Of a DNA stretch of 64,000 nucleotides, positions 23,373 through 31,398 are shown one piece after another. Each line of letters opens with the position of its first letter. The stretch's first letter is position 1. The translations under genes were made by a program, and so were the position numbers. The stretch covers positions 1-64,000 of the forward strand of contig NZ_JACGVC010000050.1 of assembly GCF_014077005.1 (NCBI RefSeq), given 5' to 3'. The notes beneath the pieces were generated by a model. The model was not told where the DNA came from and made no database searches. It was given only the letters and a program-made list of their open reading frames with translations. The stretch comes from Colwellia sp. MB3u-45 (lineage in GTDB: Bacteria; Pseudomonadota; Gammaproteobacteria; Enterobacterales; Alteromonadaceae).

Positions 23373-24294
23373 GAATATTTCCTATAGCATTAAGTTTAAC
23401 TTTGCGTTCGATTAAGTTGACGATTTTCTCAATTTTTAGCGCATTAAAATCCAGTCCGAATTTTTCTTGCTCCGGTGTGGCAAAGGCGGGAATACCGTTG
23501 ACTTCCAATACCACAAATTGTTCGCGTTCTCGGTCATAAATCAGGTCAACCCCTGCAATATCTAAGCCTGTTAACCTAGCTGCGCGTAGCGAAAGAGCGG
23601 CTATTTGATCGTTTAGCTCGCGTAAAATTATCGAACCACCACAAGAAATATTTGTACGCCAGTCGCCTTGGGCTGCTTTGCGTCCGTAGCAACCCACAAT
23701 TGTCCCGTCAACCACGTCTACTCTAAAATCTGTAAAGTCATTGTCTATCCATCTTTCGAGATAAAAATAACCAGGCTTAGTCTCATTCAATAACGGTAAT
23801 AATCGTTCGAACTCGGCTACACTTTCAATGTTAATAATACCCTTGCCGCCCCAGCCGTTAGTGGGTTTAAACAGTGCTTTGCCGCCCCAGTTACGCAATA
23901 TTTCTCTGGCCCTTTCCAACTCTTGGTGATGACATAATTGATAATTAGCGGTTGGGACACCATGTTGATTAAGTAAATGAGAGGTTTTAAACTTGTCTTC
24001 CGACACACAAAAAGCTTCAAAGCTGTTAATACAAGGCACCGTCATATTGAGCGCTTGGTAGAGATAAACTTGATAATCACTCTGCTCACTAGCGTTATAG
24101 GAAAAGTAGAGATCTAGGTTTGCCATGTCCACCTCGCCAGAAAAAATATGACCATTATTTGCATAGCCATTTTTTAAGCTCAGATTATTAATCACTGCGA
24201 TCCCGTTTTGATTTAGTTGCTCAATAATACGTTGTTGTATTACTTCCCCACCGCCATTTCGGTACATCCACATCCCAACAGTGTAATCAGTCAT
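23341..24294 (-). CDS. ATP-grasp ligase, RimK-like (first of pair)
   Basis: About 317 aa of the RimK/glutathione-synthetase-like family: pre-ATP-grasp domain to about 100, LFKPTNGWGGKGIINI (ATP loop), YLERWIDNDFTDFRVDVVDG, CYGRKAAQGDWRTNISCGG and GVDLIYDREREQFVVLEVNGIPAF with the catalytic Glu and Asn. Members ligate amino acids, often glutamate, to peptides or proteins. The ATG at 24294 gives the family N-terminus MTDYTVGMWMYRNGG; the frame also opens at a TTG six codons earlier. It is the first gene of a likely three-gene unit with the second ligase and the M14 peptidase. Confidence 0.82.
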   Translation of the reverse strand: MTDYTVGMWMYRNGGGEVIQQRIIEQLNQNGIAVINNLSLKNGYANNGHIFSGEVDMANLDLYFSYNASEQSDYQVYLYQALNMTVPCINSFEAFCVSEDKFKTSHLLNQHGVPTANYQLCHHQELERAREILRNWGGKALFKPTNGWGGKGIINIESVAEFERLLPLLNETKPGYFYLERWIDNDFTDFRVDVVDGTIVGCYGRKAAQGDWRTNISCGGSIILRELNDQIAALSLRAARLTGLDIAGVDLIYDREREQFVVLEVNGIPAFATPEQEKFGLDFNALKIEKIVNLIERKVKLNAIGNIHEQALAKYIA

Positions 24295-24419
24295 ATAGTT
24301 GCCACTCAGCAAAGTTAATCAAAAAAATAAACGCTTATATCGTTATCAAATATCAAGCTTAGTTCGAACCGTTATTAACCTCATCTGAATAATTATAAAT
24401 TAATTAAGCGGCAACTAAT

Positions 24420-24449
24420 TTGACAAATGTCAGGGTGAGGGATTATTAA
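24420..24449 (+). promoter_or_regulatory. probable promoter of the M20 peptidase gene
   Basis: TTGACA (24420-24425), 18 bases, TATTAA (24444-24449). The -35 box overlaps an inverted repeat TGACA-AA-TGTCA, which could be a small operator in the divergent intergenic region. Confidence 0.45.
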
Positions 24450-24520
24450 ATTTTTTAACCTTTGTTCTAAGTCACCATCCGTATTTTTATCGCCTATATT
24501 ATTGACCAGTAAGGAACCAC

Positions 24521-25681
24521 ATGAAGATTAATCTAGATTTAAAAGCTGGCACTGAGCCAATGAAATTGGACGGATCAAGTTATGATTTTTCGGAGCTCGC
24601 AGAACTCATAAAAATGAACTCCAATACCCACAACAAAAAAGGCGTCGATCTTTTAGGTAAGCGCTATCAAAGCCTGTTTGAAATACTGGGGTATCACACC
24701 AAACGATACCCCAGAAGTCATATCGGCGATCATCTGCTATTTAGCTCTCAAACTAAGAGCGGCAATAAACTTTTACTGCTGGGTCACCTAGATACTGTTT
24801 TGCCGCCAGAAGTACCTAACCTGTTTAGTGAAGATAAAGATTGGATCTACGGACAAGGCGTCTGTGATATGAAAGGCGGCATTCATGTCGCCATTTGCGC
24901 CCTTAGGGAAGTAGCGAAAAGGCATGGAAGTATTGCTGATATTGACGTACTGCTAGTAAGCGATGAAGAAACAGGCAGTGATGATAGCCGTCAGATTACC
25001 GCTGTATTAGCAAAAAGCTATCAGGCCTGTCTGGTATTTGAAGCCGCAGGTAAAAACGGTGAAGTAGTGGTTGGACGCAAAGGTGTTGGTACTTTTGCTA
25101 TTGATCTTAGCGGTAAAGCCGCGCATGCCGGTAACAATTATCAACAGGGTGCTGATGCTAATTTAGCGGCAGCAAAAATGCTTATCAAACTCAATCAGCT
25201 GACCAATCTTGCACAAGGCACAACAGTAAATGTTGGAAAAATTAGCGGCGGAATCGGTGCCAATACGATTTCACCCAATGCACATTTGCTACTGGAAATT
25301 CGTTACAAAACACACAACGAACGAGATCGTTTACTCGCTGCAATCAATCACATTGTCGCAACCGAGCAGGTAAAAGGGGTCACCGCCAAATTGTCTGGTG
25401 GTATTCAACGCGACGTTATGCAAGCTAACGATAAGCAGGCTCAATTTCTCGCCAAGCTAGAATCTATTTTAGATGAAAAATTACCGACAGAAACAAGAGG
25501 CGGAGTTAGTGATGCCAATATTGTTTCAGCAGCCGGCGTAGTGACAATTGACGGTTTTGGTCCCTTTGGAGAACACGACCATACAAAAGACGAGCGAGCA
25601 TGTAAAAAGAGTTTCGTAAAGCGTGTTCAACAAGTCAGCCTAATTTTACTAGAATATAATGGTGTAAAAACTAATATTTAG
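24521..25681 (+). CDS. M20 family metallopeptidase (glutamate carboxypeptidase-like)
   Basis: A 386-aa two-domain M20 enzyme: GHLDTVLP (zinc His89, Asp91), YGQGVCDMKGG (bridging Asp116), SDEETGSDD (catalytic Glu149, Glu150), the dimerisation domain with GKAAHAGNNYQQGADAN, and a C-terminal GEHDHTKDE carrying the last zinc His. It is closest in layout to CPG2-type carboxypeptidases that release C-terminal glutamate. It is transcribed divergently from the ATP-grasp genes. AAGGA precedes the ATG. Confidence 0.85.
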   Translation: MKINLDLKAGTEPMKLDGSSYDFSELAELIKMNSNTHNKKGVDLLGKRYQSLFEILGYHTKRYPRSHIGDHLLFSSQTKSGNKLLLLGHLDTVLPPEVPNLFSEDKDWIYGQGVCDMKGGIHVAICALREVAKRHGSIADIDVLLVSDEETGSDDSRQITAVLAKSYQACLVFEAAGKNGEVVVGRKGVGTFAIDLSGKAAHAGNNYQQGADANLAAAKMLIKLNQLTNLAQGTTVNVGKISGGIGANTISPNAHLLLEIRYKTHNERDRLLAAINHIVATEQVKGVTAKLSGGIQRDVMQANDKQAQFLAKLESILDEKLPTETRGGVSDANIVSAAGVVTIDGFGPFGEHDHTKDERACKKSFVKRVQQVSLILLEYNGVKTNI

Positions 25682-25705
25682 TGGCACATTGGGCGCATAA
25701 AGCCC

Positions 25706-27415
25706 TTACCTTTGCGCCTCTTCATCGGCAATTTGTTTACTTTTATTTATTCTCAACGCTAAATACAAGTCAGAATGAACATAAATGCCCTCGCTACCTG
25801 ATTTAATATCTGCGTTTTTAAACCACGCCAGCAGTTGGCGTTTTCTACCGGCAAGTTCAAGGCGTACCCCGCGCTTTTTAAAGATAGTATTCAAATCTGC
25901 CAGCATGGCCATAACACTTAAATCTAAATGGGTGAAGCACGGCACCGCGTCAATAATGACACACTCAATACCATCTTTTTGTCGGGCATATTGCTCTAAT
26001 AACCTACGTTTAAAAAAACTAGAATTAAAGTAGGTTAACGGTGAATTAAAACGATAGATGAAAACACCGTCTATCGCTTTGGCTTTATCGCTGGTATCTA
26101 AACTTCGCACCACACCATTGATATCAACACCAAGTATATTGTCTGTCGGGCGCATTACGGTGCGAATAAATTGAAATAAACCCAGTAATACCGCCAGCGT
26201 AATACCAGGAATAACACCAATAAACAGCACCGCAAATAATGTGATTAAGGTTAAGTAAAATGCTTGCCGGTCTTTTAATCTTAATCGCCATACCGCTTTT
26301 AAATCTAAAAGATGTATTGAAGCAATGATCAATACAACACCCAATGCAGCGCTAGGAATAAACTCAAGTGGCGCCGTTAAAAAAATCGCAATAATGGCAA
26401 TAATAATCGCCGCTATAATAGAGACTAATTGTGTTTTACCACCATTGGCATCATTCACTGCCGTGCGAGAGTCTGCGCCGCTCACTGCGAAGCCTTGTGA
26501 TAAAGCAGACGCAAAATTTGCCATGCCCAAGGCCATAAACTCTTTATCTGGATCAATATCGTAGCTATTTTTTTCAGCAAAGCTGCGTGCGGTTAGCATC
26601 ATACTCACAAAGCTGACTATCGCTAGGTTAAGTGCTGGCATAACTAGCCCACGAATAATACCAAGATCAAAATCAGGCGCTTTAAATAAGGGTAAACCAC
26701 CTTCAACAATACCAATGGTTTTTATCTCAAACTGCTCTAAATTAAAAAACCATACTAACGTAGCTGCAAAAGCGATGGCGAACATAGAAGCGGGAAAAGT
26801 GGGTTTTAAGCGTTTAATAAAAAAATAAATGCTGACAGTAAATAAGGCCATTAATAGCGTTGGCACATGCGCTTGCGAGAGATATTCAGGTACACCCCCT
26901 AAACGCTCAACCAGGTGCCTTTCGTCAAATGTAAAACCAAAAACTTTAGAAAACTGACCCACAATAATGGTAATGGCGACACCATTTAATAGTCCCATCA
27001 AAATAGGTTTGGATAAAAAATCTGCCAATACGCCAAGCTTAAAACGACTGGCAATTATGCACCAAAAACCTGTCATCGCCGTCATGGTGATCACTAATTG
27101 CCAATGTTTAACAATGTCACCTGCGGCTAAAGGCGTTACCACGGCGGCAATAACCGCACAGGTCGCGGCATCAGGGCCAACAATCAATTGCTTGGAGGTG
27201 CCAAATAGCGCATATATGATCATGGGTAAAACACAGGAATATAAGCCAACAACAGCATTAACACCGGTCAGCTGTGCATAAGCGATAGCAACCGGTAAAG
27301 CAACTGCTGCAACCGACAATGCTGCTTTTGCATCATCAGCGAGCCATTTACGCTGATAATTGAACAAAACGTTTAAGCCAGGCATAAAGTTATATAAACG
27401 TGAAAACAAAGCCAT
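25706..27415 (-). CDS. SulP family anion transporter with STAS domain
   Basis: A 569-aa inner-membrane protein of the SLC26/SulP family. The N-terminal transport domain carries 12-14 helices, with AALSVAAVALPVAIAYAQLTGVNAVVGLYSC and GPDAATCAVIAAVVTPLA, and a family motif around SQGFAVSGADSRTAVND. The C-terminal STAS domain spans about residues 440-555 (DGVFIYRFNSPLTYFNSSFF, VIIDAVPCFTHLDLSVMAML). The substrate may be sulfate, bicarbonate or another anion. It ends about 20 bp from the M20 gene, convergent to it. Expressed singly. Confidence 0.88.
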   Translation of the reverse strand: MALFSRLYNFMPGLNVLFNYQRKWLADDAKAALSVAAVALPVAIAYAQLTGVNAVVGLYSCVLPMIIYALFGTSKQLIVGPDAATCAVIAAVVTPLAAGDIVKHWQLVITMTAMTGFWCIIASRFKLGVLADFLSKPILMGLLNGVAITIIVGQFSKVFGFTFDERHLVERLGGVPEYLSQAHVPTLLMALFTVSIYFFIKRLKPTFPASMFAIAFAATLVWFFNLEQFEIKTIGIVEGGLPLFKAPDFDLGIIRGLVMPALNLAIVSFVSMMLTARSFAEKNSYDIDPDKEFMALGMANFASALSQGFAVSGADSRTAVNDANGGKTQLVSIIAAIIIAIIAIFLTAPLEFIPSAALGVVLIIASIHLLDLKAVWRLRLKDRQAFYLTLITLFAVLFIGVIPGITLAVLLGLFQFIRTVMRPTDNILGVDINGVVRSLDTSDKAKAIDGVFIYRFNSPLTYFNSSFFKRRLLEQYARQKDGIECVIIDAVPCFTHLDLSVMAMLADLNTIFKKRGVRLELAGRKRQLLAWFKNADIKSGSEGIYVHSDLYLALRINKSKQIADEEAQR

Positions 27416-27640
27416 TTCCTTACTGACAAAGTGAGTGTCTAAATAATAGAGTGCCTAAATAATAGAGTGATAAGACACTAATATAGCGAATATAGGGTCT
27501 AGACACTCCTGACTGCTTTAAAAATCTCATTAAGGAATGAAGACAAAAACAAACGTATAAAGCATTGAAACCTAGATAAAAAACTTGTCAATAAATCAGT
27601 TCATAAAGCCACTAACAACCAATTTTTATCACAAAATCCC

Positions 27641-28177
27641 TTAGCCTTTAATCGTATAATAACCCTTAATTGATAACGAAACTGTTACCGGTTGTTGCGT
27701 GGTGTTTTTCCAATACCAACCGTGAGAGCCTTTAAAGGGTGTCGTTAGTGAACCTTGCATATTGTTTGTGGTGGCAATTGAAAAGCTTTCAAAATATCCC
27801 GTTGTATCCCCTGCTGGCTCACCGTGAAAATCAAAATAAAGTGCTGTAACACCTGATGTCCACTCGTACTCCACATGGGCATATTTATCCATATATAATT
27901 TATATTCTAAGCCTTTGCCTGCAGGGATAATAATCTCAACGTTATCAGTTCGTAATAAATCATTTTGTTTACCTCGCTCAACTATCAAGATTGGCGACTT
28001 TTCTGACGCTTCGGCTATTGCCGTTAGCCCTAATGCTTTGCCACTACCCGTTGGGTCAATATTATATTCTGCTGGTAAAATGCAGGTGATCAGTAGCGTT
28101 ATGGCCACTAGAAGCGCAATAGCAGTGGCTTTAACTAAAGTTGTCGTGCTATGTACAGGTATATTAAATTTATGCAT
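27641..28177 (-). CDS. membrane-anchored periplasmic protein found beside HupE/UreJ genes
   Basis: 178 aa: a single N-terminal transmembrane anchor (VKATAIALLVAITLLITCIL, about residues 15-34), then a beta-rich domain (VEIIIPAGKGLEYKLYMDKY, EYEWTSGVTALYFDFHGEP, GWYWKNTTQQPVTVSLSIKG). I know this as a conserved companion of HupE/UreJ-type membrane proteins in marine Gammaproteobacteria, annotated only as transmembrane anchor protein. The upstream gene is such a HupE homologue on the same strand, so the two probably form an operon, perhaps in metal handling. Confidence 0.65.
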   Translation of the reverse strand: MHKFNIPVHSTTTLVKATAIALLVAITLLITCILPAEYNIDPTGSGKALGLTAIAEASEKSPILIVERGKQNDLLRTDNVEIIIPAGKGLEYKLYMDKYAHVEYEWTSGVTALYFDFHGEPAGDTTGYFESFSIATTNNMQGSLTTPFKGSHGWYWKNTTQQPVTVSLSIKGYYTIKG

Positions 28178-28287
28178 GTTATATCCTAAATATCTTTTTA
28201 TTTGTTTTATTGATTTACTTGATACGGTAACAACTCGCTAAAATAGCCCTAAGTTGATGGTACTTTAATGAGCGTAAATCACTAACG

Positions 28288-28983
28288 CTAACTGATAAAA
28301 TAGCCTGTGAGTTGTAAACCTATCAGCATAAAGCCAGCGCTTATTAGGCCGGTATTGGTCAATGTTGCAAAGCTTAAGTAGCTACTATGTTTTCGCCAAA
28401 AACTTAATACGATTAACACCATGGCAAGTGCTAAAAGCTGACCTATTTCGACCCCCAGATTGAATGAAATAATATTGCTCACTAAGCCATTACTGGGTAA
28501 CTGAAATTCTTGTATTTTAGTGGCTAAACCAAAACCATGAAATAAACCAAATACTGTGACAGCAATTTTAGTGTTGGGTTGGTAGTTAAATAGCCGTTGA
28601 AAACCGCCTAAGTTATCAAAACCTTTATAGACCACAGATAGCCCGATAATGGCATCGATAATATAGGGATTAATTTCAATCTGGCTAAATACGCCATAGA
28701 GCAAAGTTAAACTATGGCCTAGCGTGAATAAGCTGACATAAAGCAACACGTCTTTGCTGCGAAACAAAAAGAACACTACACCAACTAGAAATAATAAATG
28801 GTCATAACCTGTTAGCATGTGTTTTGCGCCAATATAAATAAACGGGAATATTGCGCTCCCTTCATTAGCCTCTAAAAACTGTTTTGTAACATCGTCTACG
28901 CCGTGAGCCAACAGTGAAAATGACGAAAAAATTCCTGTCGTTATTAAGAGTAAAAGTATAAAGTTTTTACGGGTGTCATTCAC
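28288..28983 (-). CDS. HupE/UreJ-family membrane protein
   Basis: A 231-aa protein with a signal-like first helix and six further helices: GAKHMLTGYDHLLFLVGVVFF and LFTLGHSLTLLYGVF are the histidine/aspartate-bearing HupE motifs, and GLFHGFGLATKIQEF and NLGVEIGQLLALAMVLI complete the family pattern. HupE and UreJ are thought to move nickel or other metals. Its partner here is the 178-aa anchored protein, not hydrogenase or urease, so the metal is open. Confidence 0.82.
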   Translation of the reverse strand: MNDTRKNFILLLLITTGIFSSFSLLAHGVDDVTKQFLEANEGSAIFPFIYIGAKHMLTGYDHLLFLVGVVFFLFRSKDVLLYVSLFTLGHSLTLLYGVFSQIEINPYIIDAIIGLSVVYKGFDNLGGFQRLFNYQPNTKIAVTVFGLFHGFGLATKIQEFQLPSNGLVSNIISFNLGVEIGQLLALAMVLIVLSFWRKHSSYLSFATLTNTGLISAGFMLIGLQLTGYFIS

Positions 28984-29219
28984 TGAGTGTTCCTTATTAC
29001 TAGAGCTTGTTACTAGAGCTTGTTACTAGCGTTTTTATTAAATATGTTATCGCCGTGTTATACACTAAATTTGTATCTAAAGGTAATATACTAAATAATA
29101 GTTTCACCTTTATAAATAATTTGATCAACCCATAAGCGAATTTTCCTAATAGCGCGCTTTTAACGCTTATTATTATTGTTAACAAAAAGCTTATTCAAAC
29201 CTTAGGTTAAATACTTTTA

Positions 29220-29966
29220 ATGCCCGTAAATAATACCCTGCAAATGATCAGCTTAGTTGATCTATCTATTGCTTTTATCCCCGTTGTAATTGCGCTAGCT
29301 TTTTTATATTTATGGTCTCTCAATGTAAAACAAGCGAGCTATGCCCTTTCACGTATGCTCGTTCAGCTATTATTTATCGGCTACGCACTAAGCTATATTT
29401 TTTATTCCGACAACGTGTGGTTAATCACGGCAATTTTATTAGCTATGGTCAGTATTTCTTGCTGGATTGCCTTACGCACATTACCTGCATATCGATTAGT
29501 GCTGTTTAAACAAGGTTTTATTGCCATATTATGTGGCGGTGGCTTTACTTTATTGGTGATTAGCCAAGGCGCATTGTCTTTAAGCCCATGGTATCAAGCA
29601 CAAGTTATTATTCCACTGGCAGGTATGATATTCGCCACCGCGATGAACAGCATTAGTTTGTCTGCAGAACGAATATTTTCAGAACTGGACAATAAAACCC
29701 CCTATCCAATAGCACGTAAACAAGCACTTAATGCGGCGACAATACCCGTAATCAATTCATTATTCGCTGTGGGTTTAGTCTCATTACCCGGCATGATGAC
29801 AGGACAAATTCTGTCAGGGATTTCTCCTTTGATTGCCGTAAGATATCAAATTATTGTCATGTGTATGATTTTCGCCGCCGCCATACTTTCTGCGGTAATA
29901 TTTTTACTCTTATCAGAAAAAACCCTTAAAAAAATTATCCAAAAAAAGCACAGCACCCAAGTCTAA
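29220..29966 (+). CDS. fetB: FetB/YbbM-family ABC permease
   Basis: A 248-aa protein of the UPF0014 (FetB) family with about seven helices: LSIAFIPVVIALAFLYLWSL, YALSRMLVQLLFIGYALSYI, IPLAGMIFATAMNSISLSAER and ATIPVINSLFAVGLVSLPGMMTGQILSG. In Escherichia coli FetB works with the ATPase FetA in iron export. No ATPase gene lies next to it: upstream is the HupE gene on the other strand and downstream a toxin-antitoxin pair. The partner must be elsewhere or lost. Confidence 0.8.
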   Translation: MPVNNTLQMISLVDLSIAFIPVVIALAFLYLWSLNVKQASYALSRMLVQLLFIGYALSYIFYSDNVWLITAILLAMVSISCWIALRTLPAYRLVLFKQGFIAILCGGGFTLLVISQGALSLSPWYQAQVIIPLAGMIFATAMNSISLSAERIFSELDNKTPYPIARKQALNAATIPVINSLFAVGLVSLPGMMTGQILSGISPLIAVRYQIIVMCMIFAAAILSAVIFLLLSEKTLKKIIQKKHSTQV

Positions 29967-30057
29967 CTAGCTTGCTAATTACCTTATTATTTAAAAAATG
30001 AATCATTTGAGGCTGATTATTGATAAAAGTACCATTTGAAACTACACTTAAGTTGAT

Positions 30058-30085
30058 ATAATAAGATTAGTAATAATAAGATTAG
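30058..30085. promoter_or_regulatory. direct repeat upstream of the Xre-RES operon
   Basis: ATAATAAGATTAG occurs twice (30058-30070 and 30073-30085), 38 bases upstream of the antitoxin start. In this position it could be the binding site of the antitoxin, as autoregulation is the rule for such operons. Confidence 0.4.
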
Positions 30086-30123
30086 CGACTTTTATGGCAC
30101 ATCGGTTTTATCAGGAGATCTAA

Positions 30124-30519
30124 ATGAAGGCTGCAAATAAACAAAATCAAGCACCAAAAATTAACAGCGCTGTGGCTTTTAAACTCGGTAGTAATATATT
30201 AGAGAAATGGCAATGCAGTGCTAGCGACAAGCAAGCTATTTTAGGGTTGAGCAAAAGTAGCTATTATCGTTTTAACCATAATGAAAGCGCCAGCCTTTCT
30301 AACGACCAATTAGAGCGTATTAGTTACATTGCTAATATTCATCAAGCATTAAAAATGGTTTTTTCTAATCCTGACAATGTTTATGGCTTTATGGCGATGA
30401 AAAATGATAATCCTTACTTTAATGGCCACTCGCCACTATCGCTGATCTCAAGTGGAAATTTTGGCACCTTATACGAAGTTTTCAAGCGGATAGACGCCAT
30501 GCGTAACGGGCAGTGGTAA
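30124..30519 (+). CDS. Xre/MbcA/ParS-type antitoxin (DUF2384)
   Basis: A 131-aa antitoxin: N-terminal helix-turn-helix-like part (VAFKLGSNILEKWQCSASDKQAILGLSKSSYYRF) and C-terminal toxin-binding domain (ISYIANIHQALKMVFSNPDNVYGFM, FNGHSPLSLISSGNFGTLYEVFKRIDAM). It neutralises the RES toxin encoded one base downstream. AGGAG lies seven bases before the ATG. Confidence 0.88.
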   Translation: MKAANKQNQAPKINSAVAFKLGSNILEKWQCSASDKQAILGLSKSSYYRFNHNESASLSNDQLERISYIANIHQALKMVFSNPDNVYGFMAMKNDNPYFNGHSPLSLISSGNFGTLYEVFKRIDAMRNGQW

Positions 30520-30520
30520 G

Positions 30521-31210
30521 ATGAAGGCCAACACTAAAAAAGTAAAGTTGCTGAACAAAATTGCCTTTAGGTTAGTAAACTCAAAATTTCCTCCTATGAC
30601 GCTTTTTGATGATGTGTTCAGTCAAGAAGACTTTGCAACGGTTTACGCTATTCAAGCGCTCACCAACCCAAGAATATTAAATGAGCTTGGCGACTTATCA
30701 CTACTATCAAGTAATGAAATTCCTTTTGGCATTGATGGTGTAAATTATGTAACTGCGCCTTTTACCCATATTAATCCTGAAGGCTCACGCTTTAGCAATG
30801 GTGACTTTGGTGTGCTTTATCTTGCCGACACGATTGATACCGCCATTAAAGAAACCCTTTACCATCAAGACAAGTACTTTCAAAACCTGCAGGGTTTACA
30901 TTATGACACTGTGGATATGCGTTGTTTAAAAGTAACCTTTAGTGCAAGTGTTGTTGATTTATTTCAGGTTAAAGGTATTTATGAACCAGAGAATTACTCG
31001 CTACCAAGGCGGCTTGGCGCAGAGCTTAAAAAGAATGCTCAGCAAGGTTTTCAATATTACTCGGTAAGAAATAAAGGTGCCACCTGTTGGGGATTATTTT
31101 CACCTATTCATGTCACTAGCGCTATTCAAACTAAACACTTTGAGTTTATCTTTGACGGAAAATCAATGTCGAAGGTTAGAGAGTTAGTTCATCAGCCACT
31201 GTTAAGCTAG
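30521..31210 (+). CDS. RES domain toxin
   Basis: A 229-aa RES-domain protein: Arg17 in FRLVNSKFPP, SRFSNGDFGVLYLADTIDTAIKE (the Arg-x-x, Tyr and Glu of the active site), and QYYSVRNKGATCWGLFSP. RES toxins are ADP-ribosyltransferase-like enzymes that degrade NAD+ or modify a target. The protein is directly coupled to the antitoxin with one base between the genes. The second-position order antitoxin-toxin is standard. Confidence 0.88.
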   Translation: MKANTKKVKLLNKIAFRLVNSKFPPMTLFDDVFSQEDFATVYAIQALTNPRILNELGDLSLLSSNEIPFGIDGVNYVTAPFTHINPEGSRFSNGDFGVLYLADTIDTAIKETLYHQDKYFQNLQGLHYDTVDMRCLKVTFSASVVDLFQVKGIYEPENYSLPRRLGAELKKNAQQGFQYYSVRNKGATCWGLFSPIHVTSAIQTKHFEFIFDGKSMSKVRELVHQPLLS

Positions 31211-31280
31211 CTTATTTTTAATGCAAGGTATGAGTTGATAGCCATGCGCACTGAAGATTAACACCTGATATAAGGTAAAA

Positions 31281-31317
31281 ATGGTTATGTATTGCTATTT
31301 AAACAAGACATAACCAT
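31281..31317. terminator. inverted repeat after the RES toxin gene
   Basis: ATGGTTATGT (31281-31290) and ACATAACCAT (31308-31317), a perfect 10-bp stem with a 17-base loop between the convergent toxin and acyl-CoA dehydrogenase genes. No T run follows, so the terminator role is a guess. Confidence 0.35.
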
Positions 31318-31398
31318 GAATTACTTAGCGAAAAAAGAGGCTTTCAACGCTAAGTGTTTCTGCTATATTTTTTAGTAAAACATTACTATTTCAAGCAA

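Noticed and set aside
19417-25681. Graspetide-type ribosomal peptide cluster
   Set aside because: No precursor peptide with core repeats was found near the ATP-grasp genes, so only a general peptide-ligase role is proposed.
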